Source: Selaginella moellendorffii (Eukaryota > Streptophyta > Lycopodiopsida > Selaginellales > Selaginellaceae). From it: a stretch of 64,000 nt of DNA. The position numbers and the translations under genes were made by a program. The notes below the pieces were generated by a model that saw only the letters and a list, made by a program, of their open reading frames with translations, searched no databases and had not been told where the DNA came from. The stretch is from assembly GCF_000143415.4 (NCBI RefSeq), contig NW_003314296.1, forward strand, positions 849,645-913,644. Direction: 5' to 3'. Position 1 is the stretch's first letter, and each line of letters begins with the position of its first letter. Positions 19,603-32,134 of this stretch are shown one piece after another.

Positions 19603-21239
19603 CAGCCAAGTACATTTCAAACTTAAGTCGTTTAAGAATGAATAAAACCTTTCAAAATTTCAGTGCCCTGTATTTTGACCATTGTTCTTCCTTGTGTTGA
19701 TAGGATTTCGATCTTATGCACTGTATGATCATCTTGACAAGAGATCAAGAGAAATTTATCTCTCCTAGATATTAGAGTATGTATTTGAGAATGATTTAAT
19801 TCTCTAAAATCAAAATATTCTTTGAAGTAAGTGACCATGTGCTCCTTTATATAAGTTATAGTGTTTTAGAGTTTTTATTGTTGTTAATTTGGCTAAGTTT
19901 CTTCCATGTAATCCCAAGGATGATGTGTATTATTGGTTTGATCAATTTATTGTGATTACCACTTATTATTCCAGGTATAATACCTGATATTTACATGAAT
20001 TTCCATGTGTTTTCAAATGATAATCCTGTAGTGGCACAATGTTCTCAACACAACTATTTATAGGGATTGGAGTATTCTTTCAAAAGCCTTCAAACATACA
20101 TTTGGATTTATTACAATGTCTTCTAAGAATTATATCATATTCATGAAGGGTGTATAAATAATTTAGTGTTCATTTTGAAAACCTCTTACATTGTGTGGAA
20201 CTAAATATATTAAAGTGGACCAAGTTGGGCATGTCATGGCTTGTCAAAAACTTTGTGGGGCTTATATTTACATCACTCTAGTGCAATATTATTAAAACAC
20301 CAGAGTGTCAATGGCATAGTGTTATAAGTTTTGAACCATAAAAGTATAGAGATAAAAAATGTTAATAAAAAGTTAAATATAATATAATAGTCAATTGGTG
20401 GATAATTCATATATTATTATTGTTTTAAAGTGTTTGTTATATGTACTATATACATATTGAGGGACTATGCTTAATATTATAGAGGTTCCCAACACTACTA
20501 AGTGTAAGCCAATAACATAAATTTCTCATTATTGTGTGAAGTATATTTGACTAAATAACAATTTAAGATTTCCTTTCTTCACATATATTGACCAATTTCT
20601 CAAATAGCTTGGGTGAAAATTAATGATAGGTCCAGTATAACTAATCTTTTGCCACTGTTGAAGTAAAAGAAAATATTTTAAAAAAACTTGTTGACATATA
20701 ATTTTCAACACCCACAATCATATTAGTGATATAATCCCTTTTTTTTTTTTTGTAGAAAATCAATTTTTTTGTCAATGCATACTTGAATCTAAACCACCAT
20801 CAATGAAACAACTCTAAAAAAATTCACAATATTCACACTTTGTGAGAAATGCATCAATTTAACTAAGTTATAGGATTACCTCTTTATCTAAAATGCACAC
20901 CTACAAAAGTTGATATGCCCCTATATATAGATGATATAAAACCCTCCTAAATAAAATCCCAAACTTGTTAGTAAGATTTTGATAAATTATTGTAAATAAA
21001 CAGTTCTCTTTTAATAGAATTAAGAATATTGAGAGAAAGGCTAGTCTATTGTAATTACCCTATAGCTAAAGATTCACCATGCATATGCAATGCTAAACCT
21101 AATTTGGCTTTATTGGCCTAATGAATAATATCAAAGTCATAGATAGATATATATTAGAGGATCAACAATACCTATGTTGCTAAAATAAGCATTAACAATA
21201 TTTCAAACTCAAAAGATCAATTTAGAGAAAATTATATGA
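19603..21239. other. AT-rich region, probable decayed retroelement interior
   Basis: No gene could be supported. The stretch leads directly into integrase C-terminal sequence on the plus strand, so it may be the eroded interior of that element, but I could not recognise gag, protease or reverse transcriptase motifs. Confidence 0.35.
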
Positions 21240-21716
21240 TAAGGATTAACATTGTCAAGATGTATCCTATCAAGTGGGAGATCAAGTGTGGCTATCTTCT
21301 CGAAACTTGAATATTAAGGGATTTTTGTCTCGGAAGCTATTACCAAATATATTAAGCTCTATCAGGTATTGAAACAAATTGGTAATATATCTTATTAGTT
21401 AGATATTCCATAAAAGATGTCTAGACTTCATGATATATTTTATGTCAATTTATTGGCCCTTTATCATGAGGATCTTGGCCGCTCTAAGGATGTCCGTTTA
21501 GCTCTAGATGTTGTTGATGGTGAACCTGAATATGAAGTGGAAGTTGTTTTGGATACAGGTTTAAACATGTCAAACGTCGAGAGTATCTTGTTAAATGGAA
21601 GGGTTGCCCAACATGTGAATCTACTTGGGAACCCCTTAGTAACCTTATGCATGCTTGTGAGCTTGTCACGGAGTATGAGAATCGTAATAAAAAGTAGTTT
21701 TTGTAAACTTTGTAAT
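21240..21716 (+). pseudogene. Chromovirus (Ty3/gypsy) integrase C-terminus with chromodomain, decayed
   Basis: With frameshifts, the plus strand reads YQVGDQVWLSSRNLNIKG and RKLLPN, then LHDIFYVNLLALYHEDL, the conserved end of gypsy integrases. It continues in another frame to REYLVKWKGCPTCESTWEP and NLMHACELVTEYENRN, a clear chromodomain (YLVKWKG...STWEP..NL). Chromodomain integrases mark plant chromoviruses and direct insertion to modified chromatin. Several stops and at least two frameshifts make it non-functional. Confidence 0.85.
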
Positions 21717-22305
21717 AAATCTTGCAAATCAATAAAGTAATATATTTCTATAAAATCAAAAGTTCCATTTCTCTTGTTCATTTGTTTTTGGGTCAATTTT
21801 GGCAGGTTGATTTTTGGCACTTCGGTACATGGGTACAATCCATAATTATGGGGAACTATTATAGACTGATCATAAATCCCTACCTCTCTCTCATTGACTC
21901 ATTTTTGAAAGGGGCGTAGTCATGTAAATAACTTTATCTGCCAACTTATAATAATTGTTTAAATCTTCTAAACAGAATTGATTTTTTGCTCATGGGAGTC
22001 AAGTCTCTGGCTCCCTCCTTATGTCCCTGCAAGTAGGGATGTATTATTCCTTTGTAAGTTGAGTGATACTCAGAGCAATAAGGATGTCTAACTCAATTAG
22101 TCATTTCCTTGTCAGTGATGGCTGGAGGGTGTTTAAATCTTAATGTCTTTGGACATAGAGGAGAGATAAATCTATAACTCATTTAAATCAGTGTGTTTCT
22201 TACATAATCTGCTTTCCGTTAATTTTCAGAGTTGTTTCTTTGATGGTTTGTTAGACTTAGGTATGCATCAATAAGGACATCGATCTTCCCTAAAGGGGGG
22301 GAGAG
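21717..22305 (+). other. 3' untranslated part and polypurine tract of the chromovirus
   Basis: Homologous to 48600-49115 of the complete element downstream (cttcggtac.., gcgta/gtgaccatgtaaa, catcgatcttccctaa). It ends with the polypurine tract AAAGGGGGGGAGAG at 22292-22305, immediately before an LTR. Confidence 0.75.
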
Positions 22306-22854
22306 TGTTGTAAATGTGACTTCAAGTATAAAAGGAAACTTGTTGACTAGTCCTTATAGACACTCTCTTTACTGCTATGATGATAGGAAGTTGGTATTGC
22401 TGGTTCTTTTTATTAACCCCTTTTATCCAAGTGTTAGTAAACTAGAGTTAGCATCTATACTTGGCCAAATGAGCATAAGGAAGGAATTCTTAAGTGCCTA
22501 TTTAGCGTAGTTTATTAGTTTTCTTTTGCTCTATCTTGCACTGGCTTAGCAAAAAACCCTCATATATTGAGTTTAATCCCTCAATATTGCTACATGATAG
22601 CTTATTATGTTTGCTAAACATCCTCGCTATCATGCCTTATGTGTTAGTTCCATTCCAGATCTATATGCTACTTATAGTAAGTATCTAGATTTGTCCAAAA
22701 AGTATATCTATGGAATGTAAAGATTGTCTTGAACCCTATGGTGTTACTCATACTCCTAGATTTGCAATCTAGCACTATTCCATATTTAATAAGTTTTCAC
22801 GCTTGTCCCAGAAACTAACTCTTGGTACTAAGGGAGGCTAGGGGTGAAAGCCCA

Positions 22855-24045
22855 AAGCAAGGCTTGGTTTGTTTCCGCTCTGCCTTTGCCATCTCCCAGC
22901 AATCCGCCTCTATCCTTCGCTAGAACTGAGAAAAAGGCTCTGATACCAAATTATAAGCCTTAAATTTTTTCCTTTCCAATTTGCCAATTTACCTCGTCTA
23001 TCCGACCAACACTACCTTGGTTTTTGCTAAGTTCCCTCGCCAAGGTTCCCACCTATTGTATCAGCTCCTACTTGGTCCTACTTGGTTTTAGCTACTCATT
23101 GCACAAGCAACGGAGCATTAGCCATCCATCCATAGATTCCCAAATTTCTCCTAATCCCCCTCCCTGGGTTAGACTGGACTTAAGGTTTGGCTACACTCCC
23201 TGCAAGCACAAGCAGCCAAGCACACCAAGCCTCCAGGTTCCTAACATCCCTTAGTACAACAAGACTTGATCATGGGACCCTCTAAATCCCAAGCCTTGGG
23301 TGCAACACTTGCTTTGGGATGCTAAGGCGAAACACCGTGGCTTAACAGCCCGGTATGGGTACCTCTACCCCCCCACTTCCATCTCGAAGGGAAGGCCCAA
23401 GCCCTTAGAAAGGGCGAGGACCAATGAACCACAAGGTACTCAAGTGGCACACCACTCCACATGAGTCGGGAGCACTGCAGTCGGTTTCCCTTTTGGGAGT
23501 GGGAGCTACTCTTGAGCACTTCCTTGGGTGGTCCCTCCGGCACTACCCGAGTCTATGCTCACTCCCACCCAAAGTCCCTCGACCCCAGTCTCAACCTCAA
23601 GTCAATTTGGAAGCACCACTGAAGAGTTCTTTCAAGACTGGTTCCTAGACCTCACTATCCCTACTATACTTTTGGAACCCCCTACAGCCCCCCCCCTCGG
23701 GAGACGCATGCTTTGGGCTTTCACCCCTTGACCTGTATTAGTACTCGGACTCGGTCTTGGACTTGATCTTGGACCCAACTTCGGACTCAGTCTCGGACTC
23801 AATCTCGAACCCGATCTCGGATCTCGAACTCGGTCTCGAACTCAGCCTCGAACTCGGTCTCCAAGTCAGCCTCGAACTCGAACCTGGACTCTATCTCGAA
23901 CTCGGTCTTAGAGTTAGTCTTGGACTTGATCTCAGACTCGGTCCCATCCGATGAACTCTTTGTCATTTTGGTCATGCTTTCGGGGATCCTTTAGCCTACA
24001 ACACCTTGGGGAGTTGATTCCTTACACTTACATGCCGATCATTGT
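22855..24045 (-). mobile_element. LTR-type insertion with minus-strand primer site and GA minisatellite
   Basis: A perfect initiator-Met primer site in reverse (GGCTCTGATACCA, 22936-22948) borders an LTR-like segment to its right. 23640-23735 is an inverted version of the F1 LTR block (ctttgggctttcacccc, ccctactatac). 23745-23955 is a 12-base-type minisatellite of CTCGAACTCGGT units. The interior left of the primer site is only about 80 bp. Either this is a truncated element or it belongs to the F2 family. Confidence 0.55.
23745..23955. repeat. Degenerate 6/12-bp minisatellite (CTCGGACTCGGT type)
   Basis: Near-continuous degenerate units of tcggactcggtc / tcgaactcggtc. The period of six keeps all frames rich in Glu, Ser, Lys or their complements, so open frames here are artefacts. 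Confidence 0.9.
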
Positions 24046-25244
24046 TCTGTGTCCGGCTTGGGTCTAAGCCCAAGTTCCACACCATGCTAGTTGATGGAGT
24101 ACCTATATCCTCACGTTAAGCCACTAGTATGCTAAAATTGAGCCAAATTCTATTTGGCTCCATTTTACATGTTTGTCCTAGAATTGAGATGCTAGATGCT
24201 CTAGAAGTGTTTCTACATTGCTTCGTGCTCTTGTCCCTTCACTCCTTGGGTTGAATGCTATACCATAGTCCCACAGTGGTGTAAGTGATTAAATTTTCCA
24301 TTTTACTTTATTCATTTAACCACACCTTTGACCATTTGGAGGAATCCCACTCATGAACTCCATAAGTCTTATTCTTGACTTGGGGATATGCTAGCCTTTT
24401 GAATGATATATATACTACTTCACTCTTACACTTAGTTTAAGTGCTCCACATATCTAATCCCATAACTAACACCCAAAGGTATTATTGATATATAAAGCCA
24501 TGGTTATTCACCCTTGTCACATTGGTAGTCCAAGACAACTTGCATCACAATCTCGTCTCTCAAAGACTAAGCTATCTGTCTATGAGTGATCATCCTTTGA
24601 CCACACCTTAGCACCCTTAGGGTGCCTGGAAACATGGGAAACACCCTTCCCTAATATCCCTTCTTTGGTCCCCATTAACTCCTTCATCCATGGCTGTGTT
24701 TGCCAACCCCACTATTGGGTCAAGGCATAAAGGCCCAACCACTAAGTCCCACTATCCTCTGGGAGTTCCTCACCATATGATTATATTCTTGGTCACTACA
24801 CTAAAGGATTATTCGTCAGTTTGGGATTTTTGGATGACATTTTGAAACATTATAGCTCTACATGTGCCTTGTGGGTACTTTTCCCACCTTCCACCCTTAG
24901 ATGCCCTAGCCATGTGGCTAAAGTGAGGTTTTGAGGAGCCACGCTAAGTATCCAAGTAAGTAGTGCCACCCACACTTGGATTGGGAGTATTGACCATTTA
25001 ATCTCCCGAGGGAGCTAGAGCTAACTCTTAAATACTTCACTAAGTTACCTCACTTATCTATCCATATTCACTCTAGTTGTGGACTCCTTAGTGGTTATAT
25101 CATCACTCAATATATGGGTATAGGCTTCATTGGTCACACTCAACTTTTCTGGCTAAATTGACTCTACTGGAGTCTTCCCCCTACTATACTTTTGGAGCTC
25201 ACTAAACCCCTCAGGGTTTGGAAGACGATTGCTTTGGGCTTTCA

Positions 25245-25510
25245 CCCTCGGACTTGGACTCAAATTTAGACTCGGTCTCAGACTTGGTCTCAAACTCAGT
25301 TTCGAACTCGGTCTTGGACTCGGTCTTAGCCTCAATCTTGATCTTAGTCTTGGTCTCGGTCTCGGTCTCAGTCTCTTTCTCGGCCTTGACGTCAGACTCC
25401 ATCTCGAGTCCATCTTGGATTTGACATCAAACTCCATCTCAAATCCATCTCAAGCTCTTCTTGGGTCCATCTTGGACTCCATTTTGGGTCCATCTCAAAC
25501 TCCATCTCAG
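25245..25510. repeat. GA/CT-rich minisatellite in F2 LTR (copy 1)
   Basis: Degenerate ctcggactcggt / catctcgaactc units directly after the ctttgggctttcaccct block. The apparent Glu/Thr/Lys-rich minus-strand frame is a by-product of the hexamer period. Confidence 0.9.
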
Positions 25511-26224
25511 GTTCATCTCAAACTCTATCTCGGTTATGGGCCATTCATCCATGAGTGGTCATCCCTTAACCACACCTTAGCACCCTTAGGGTGCTTCAAG
25601 ACATGGGGAACACCCTTCTTTAATATCCCTTCTTCTGTCCCCACCAAATCCCTCTTTATCCACAGCTATGCTTGCCAACACCGCCATTAAGTCAAGGCTT
25701 AAAGGTTCGACCACTAAATCCCACTATCCTTTGGGGCTTCCTCACCATGTAACTATATCCTTGGTCACTACATTAGAGGATTATTTCTCTTCCTTTCCAC
25801 AATCTGGGATTTTATGATGACATTTTGAAACACCGTACCTCTACATGAGCCTTGTGGGTACTCTTCCCACTTTCCACCCTTAAATGCCCTAGCCATGTGG
25901 CTAGAGTGAGGTTCGAAGGAGCCACACTAGGTATCCAAGTAGGTAGTGCCATCCATATTTGGATTGGGAGCATCAACTATTTGATCTCCTAAGGGAGCTA
26001 GAGTTAGCTCTTGAACACTTCACCATGCTACCCCACTTGTCTATCCATATTCACTTTAGCCTTAGACTCCTTAGTGATTATATCATCACCCAACATGTGG
26101 GTATAACCTTTACTGGTCACACTCAACTTTCCTAGCCAAACTGACTCCACTAGAGTCCTTCCCCTACTATACTTTTAAAGCTCACCAAACCCCCTAAGGT
26201 CTGAAAGACGATTTTTTTGGGCTT

Positions 26225-26625
26225 TCACCCTCGGACTCGGACTCAGATTTAGACTTGGACTTGGTCTTGTACTTGGTCTCAGACTCGGTCTTGAACTCGG
26301 TCTTTGTCTTGGTCTTGGTCTTGATCTTGGTCTCAGTCTCGGTCTTAATCTCTTTCTCAGCCTCAACCTCGAATTCCATCTTGGGTCCATCTCAGACTCA
26401 ACCTCAAACTCCATCTCGGATCCATCTTGGACTCCATCTCAGGTCCATCTCGAACTCCATTTTGGGTCTATCTCAAGTCCATTTTGGATCCATATCAAAC
26501 TCTATCTCGAACTCCATCTCAAGTCCATATCGGACTCCATCTCGGACTCTATCTTGGATCCATCTCAAGTCTATATTGGATTCTATCTCAAACTCCATCT
26601 TGGACTCCATCTCAGACTCCTTTCT
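26225..26625. repeat. GA/CT-rich minisatellite in F2 LTR (copy 2)
   Basis: Same position relative to the LTR block as copy 1, but longer. Units change from ttggtcttgg to ctccatctcgga, showing at least two unit subfamilies in one array. Confidence 0.9.
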
Positions 26626-29600
26626 AATATTTCTATATGTCACGACATTCGTTATATGTCAATCTTTTTTGTGTCCCTTTTTAGAGACTCATTCACTGAT
26701 TGTTCCATGCTCATCCCTCGAGCACTTCATTTAGAGTTTCACTCCTACTTTTGACTTTCTAAGTCAAAGCCTTTAGTTTAAACATGTTATGCTTATTAAA
26801 CTTCTATTTTGACCACTATTATATGGCCTTTATGGTTTAGAAGTTTATATTTCACAACTATAGACAAAATTCAATGTCCTCATTGAACAATAAACCATTT
26901 TATAAAGTAACCCTATCATGGATTACCACTTTTCATCCTTGACACCCAGCTAATATTTGTCAATGGTTCAACATTGAAGGCTTACTATGCTTTGCCCATC
27001 CTCTAAGGAGCATAATCTCTCCAACTTAGAGACTCATTAAACCACATATACTGGTCCTTCCCCTTTTATTCGTTTAAGTCATGCTTAACTCATTAGAGAC
27101 ACCTTCTCTATTTCATTTTTACTACTTATTTAGGAGTAGTCTCAACCTTTATCAACATAAGCCACTCTAGAACTCTAATATTGACATCTTATATCAATTT
27201 TCTAGGTGTGTTTGACACTTTGCATTGTATTGTTTATGCAAATCCCACTTCCCCACTTAGGAAGTTCTTTACTAAAGGGCACCATCATTTTCTCTTTTAT
27301 TTCATGCCATTCTTAACACTAAATTTCATTTATCCATAATTTGTGTTAAATTTATTCATATCCCTATCATTTAGCTACTTTACCACTCCATCTTTATTAA
27401 AGTTTTCACCTTTGCTAAATTGGAGCATTTGAGAATTCATTTTTGGAAACATATTTCTTTTCCCACAATCTATTAGCCTTTACCACGTGGGTGTTCCTTG
27501 TCTAACTTATCATTTAGATTCCTTCCAATGATTTCCATGGTCCATTTTTGGCCACTAGTCTTTTGCTTCTATCCTTTGTTGCACCACATAACATAAAATC
27601 ACTACCTCCATCCTTAAAATATCTTTTCGATTCTATAGCAAAAACTCTATTTTGCCAAGTCCAAAGGGTGTTCACCCATAGTAAGTCTCTTTAGTATTCT
27701 TTTGTTGTAAGTTTTATCCACAGCCCAACTTTATTTTATAGGTCTTTCCTAAAGACTATTTTTTTGGACTCACCATACCATTGCATTAGCATAACTCATT
27801 TTCTTGAGGTGTCCTTCTCACTTGGTCACCTTGACTTAGTTATACCATTACTAATAGTTCAAATCAACATTTTGAACTAAGAATTTTATTCTTTAACCAA
27901 ACAAGGATTTTATCCTAGTTTAACCACAAGATCACTTAGTAATCTCACTTTAACATCTTAACAAATTTGCCAATATACCATGTTTTCACATTAAGAAATC
28001 TAATTGTGTATCATGACTTTGAGGCATCCCCCACTTGGTGGTAGGCCCAAGTTAGTCTCTTTATTGAGAGTCTATGACCATTGAAAAATAAGTATTCTCA
28101 TATTCTAAACCATCACGATGCCCTAGTGAGTTGAGACTCGAACCCAAGCACTAAAAGGTTGAGACTTCAACCCAACCTCCATATATGCATCTACGAATAA
28201 CATCACTTAGGATGCCTAACATGACTCCCCATGCTAATGCACTAATTTATACCCAAAATACGGTACAGATCACTCTCTAAGAACTTAGCTCCTCTAATTT
28301 GCCAAGTCCTCTCACTTAACAAATTTGTGATTATGTATGAATTCCTTAATATTTAGCCCCATAGGCCACCTTTTTTTAAGTTAACACCTTCAATTAAGGT
28401 CTTCGTTTTTCTGACTTGCCAATCTTGCTTAGCAAGCACTTGACTAGCATAACATAGTTCTATATATAAGCGTGAAAGTCTTTAAATACCAACTTTTGTT
28501 CAAAGCCATATTTTTTAACACTCAGGAGCTACCTCCCCAACTTTGATAGCATCACCTCATGGCAAACTTCAAGACCACACTTCTGTTGCACCACTCTAAT
28601 TTCACACAATCCGATAAATTATGTAAACTTGTCTTTTTAAGCACCAACCTACCCAAAATTGTCTTTTGGGAACATTGAAGGGACTCTATCCTTTAGTTTG
28701 TTAAAACCTCTCTTTTTGCAAGCTTTTTCATTGCTATATAGTCTAATATAGATATTTCCATACTTTAGATTTTATATGGCATCACAGTTGCCAATAGCAA
28801 CACCTTCGAGCACCCACTTGAATCTCCACTTTTAACTTGCATATGCCTTTCGATTTCTATGGTTTTGTTTTATCCCCTTATTACTTACTTTCAACCTTAC
28901 ACATTTCCTTCGGTTATTTTTCCTTTAAGCTAGGAGAATAATTTTGCACTTTTTATCATGCTTTAGCAATTATTCTTAGGGATGAACCTACCCGATGGTC
29001 TAAGGAGTGATTCCTCAATTCGAATATACTCACGTTATAATCCTATATATTAAAATTAACTTTGCTATTTATGAGCCTTTGTGTGCCCATTATTAGCTTA
29101 TCCAAAAAAAATTTTGGCTTTGTCTAATTTTGGATAAATAGACTTCTTTTGTCTCTAGCTTTTTGCAACTTTAGATATTAAATAACATTAAACACTAAAT
29201 TTGCTTTCTTTCGGGAACACCTTTGCCATGACTTTAGTATGGCATATTCTACCATCAATAAAATATTCATTATTCTCATACTTGGATTTTATGATCTTCC
29301 CCATCCTTTGTAGGGTATAACACACTTCAGTCCAAATGCTTTCACAAATCTTTTAAGACCATTCTTTAACCCCACTTGAGTTATAGCTTTTGGACTTTGC
29401 TAATCTAATAATTAGTAAGGTTTTACTTTGAATTGTCAACTCACTAGAATACAACTTTTTATATTCATACTCTACTCATAAAGATCATTTTTACAAGTGT
29501 TACTCTAACACTTAATTATTCTTTGTTCCATGTGGACTACCTCTACCCCTTAAGACTATCTATCCATATGATAAGAATACCGACTTATCCTCTAAGTACA

Positions 29601-31104
29601 CCCCGAACTCCTTGGGTTGTTCCAATATGTATTAAAGATAGCCTTGGCTACCATTTTAAGGATTTGTGTTCTCATCTGTATTTATCCTACAGTCACTAAC
29701 TTTAGTCTCAATTCTTAAGAACTATCCTCAAGTGTATGGAGATAATCTTATGACTCTTTTATCGTTCAGAGTTTTCATCATTCCCGTGATCCCAATTGTA
29801 GTTGTATCCCACAACCACATTATCTAGTTTGCTAAGTCAAACACTTTTATAAATCACATTTTCAACTCTTTGAGGAAAACTTTGTACTATTCTCAAAATC
29901 CTAAAGTCATTCCTTTGTTGGCCCCTTTCTATCCACCGCATTGCCTATATGTTCACAAATGAACTAAAATAGAGAGTTATGCCTTCTTGACATGCTACTC
30001 CTTGAGGATAGGCCTACACTTGGGACATCTTGATGCCAATACAAGTGGTGATATACTTAAATACCAATAAAAGTTGGATTAAGGAATAGTTCCAATACCA
30101 AATTGTAAACAATAAAATTTTCTATTTTACTTTAAGCACTTAACCACATCTTTAACAATTTAGAGAAGTTTCACTCACGAACTCCATAAGTTTTATTTCT
30201 GACTTGGGAATATGCTAGCCCTGTGAATGATATCTTTGCCACTTAGCCCTTGCACTTGGTCTAGATGCTCCACATGTCCAATCCCATGATCGACATCCAA
30301 AGGTACCACTAACATATCAACTTGTTATGCTAAAGCCATGGCCATTCACCCCTATTACATCAGTAGTCAAAAACCACATGCATCACAGTCCCATTTCTCA
30401 AAGACTGGGCCATCTGTCCATGAGTGGTCATCCTTTGACCACACTTTAGCACCCTTAGGGTGCTTCAAGACATGAAGAACACCTTTCCCCAATATCCCTT
30501 CTTCCATCCCCACCAAGTCCTTTTTCATTCATGGCTATGCTCGCTAACACCGCCATTGAGTCAAGGCTCAAACACCTGACCACTAAGTCCTATTGGCCTT
30601 TGGGATTTCCTCACCATGTGACCATATCCTTGGTCATTACATCAGAGGACTATTCCTCTTCTTTTTCATAATCTGAGACTTTGGGATGACATTTTGAAAC
30701 ACTGTAGCTCTATGCAAGCTTCATAGGTACTCTCCCCACCTTCTACCCTTAGGTGCTCTAGCCATGTGGCTAGAGTGAGGTTGGATTAGGAACATTGACC
30801 ATTTGATCTCTTAGGGGAGCTAGAATTAGCTTTTGAACACTTCATCAAGCTACCCTGCTTGTCTGTCTGTATTCACTTTAGTCTTGGACTCCTTAGTGGT
30901 TATATTATCACCAAATACATGGGTATAACCTTCTTTAGTCACACTAGCTTTTCCTAGCTAAATTAGCTCTACTGAAGTCTTCCCCTTATTATACTCTTGG
31001 AGCTCACCAAACCCCCCAAGGTTTGGGAGACGATTATTTTAGGCTTTCACCCTCGAACTCGAACTCAACCTTAGGTTCATCTCAAACTCAACCTCGAACT
31101 CCTT

Positions 31105-31465
31105 CCTGACACTTCCCTCATCCCTTGAGCACTTCATTTAGAGTTTCACTCCCACTCAAGCTTTCACCTTTGGATTTGAACTCAATCTTGTACTCAACCT
31201 CAGGTCTATCTCAAACTCGACCTCGGACTCCTTCTTGACACTTCCCTCATCCCTTAAACACTTCATTTAGAGTTTCACTCCCACTCTCAACTTTTTAAGT
31301 TGCCTTTATCCCTTAAGCACTTCCTTCATCCCTTGAGCACTTCATTTAAAGTTTCACTCCTACTCTCAAGTTTTTAAGTTGCCATTATCCCTTGAGCACT
31401 TCCTTCATCCCTTGAGCACTTCAATTAGAGTTTCACTCCCACTCTCAACTTTTTAAGTTGAAGCC
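31105..31465. repeat. Tandem repeat of about 70-130 bp in the right F2 LTR
   Basis: The block cccttgagcacttcatttag-agtttcactcccactctcaactttttaagttg recurs about four times with small changes. Its single-copy equivalent is at 26715-26765 in the left LTR. Confidence 0.85.
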
Positions 31466-31508
31466 TTTGGTCCAAACATGTTACGTTTATTGGACTTTCA
31501 CTTCATTT

Positions 31509-32134
31509 TTCTTAAAAATTTATATCTCAAGATGGATTCCTTTCATTGTATAGACTAACTATTTCATGTGAAGCAATTAGTCATCCATCTATACTATAGT
31601 CTTATAATAGATACCTAATATATACGATTTTAAATTTAGGAAAAGGAATATACTTTGCTCAAAGGTATATTATATTTTAAATAACCACTAATCAATGAAA
31701 ATTGACCATTTACTCCTATATTACATATAACATAGTTTATCTCTTTCCCCTTAAACCAACTAGAAAAAAAGTAATTGCTTAATAAGAGAGCCTTTAGTAG
31801 TTATTTTATTCCACATGTTTCTAAGGATTCATAGTGACAATATATTTAAATCTCATCCTATAATCACATACACTACAAAAATGATAAAAGACATTTTTAG
31901 AAAAGTGTATAAACTTTATCTAACTCAATTATTTAAGCCTCTTTTTCAAATAGTATCATATAGTTTCATCAAGTTGAAGAGTTGAGCTTGTTTTTATTAA
32001 ATGTTTCATAATGACTTTTTAATGCACCTTAAATATTGACTTCTTATTCATTTCAAAATATTAACTGGATTTTTTATCCATTTCAAGTATTTAATTACCT
32101 TTTGCACTTTTGTTTCAATAAAGGGAAAAACAAC
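31509..32134. other. AT-rich intergenic, 3' flank of receptor kinase
   Basis: No gene or clear repeat was seen. It separates the F2 LTR from the stop codon of the receptor-kinase gene. Confidence 0.4.

Larger units (their letters stand above)
22306..24279 (+). repeat. F1-family LTR, split by a secondary insertion
   Basis: Starts TGTTGTAAATGTGACTTC and follows the LTR at 42989-44130 up to ggggtgaaagcccaaagc at about 22853. It resumes at about 24050 (tgtccggcttgggtctaagccc) and continues to about 24279, where another element begins. The interruption is a separate LTR-type insertion. Divergence from the 42989 LTR is high, so this is an old copy. Confidence 0.75.
24280..31508 (-). mobile_element. 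Non-coding LTR element (family F2), minus orientation
   Basis: The left copy of the LTR (24280-about 26812) and the right copy (30103-about 31508) share a long sequence from TGTAA.. and aattttcc.ttttactt through cccactatcct.. to the ctttgggctttcaccct block and minisatellite. The primer site, degraded (minus TTTGGTATTGGAAC, about 30089-30102), lies at the inner edge of the right LTR, so the element runs right to left. The interior (26813-30102, 3.3 kb) shows no gag-pol motif and stops in every frame, as in a large retrotransposon derivative. It is homologous, inverted, to 42471-42988 plus 50260-51517. The left LTR contains an internal duplication starting at about 25530. It sits inside the F1 LTR that starts at 22306. 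Confidence 0.75.

Noticed and set aside
25153-25437. Arg/Pro/Ser-rich and Lys/Glu/Thr-rich frames
   Set aside because: Same minisatellite effect in the F2 LTR; the equivalents at 26175-26414 are likewise artefacts.
28130-28160. gactcgaaccc, resembling a tRNA T-arm
   Set aside because: No cloverleaf can be drawn around it; it lies in the interior of an LTR element that has another copy.
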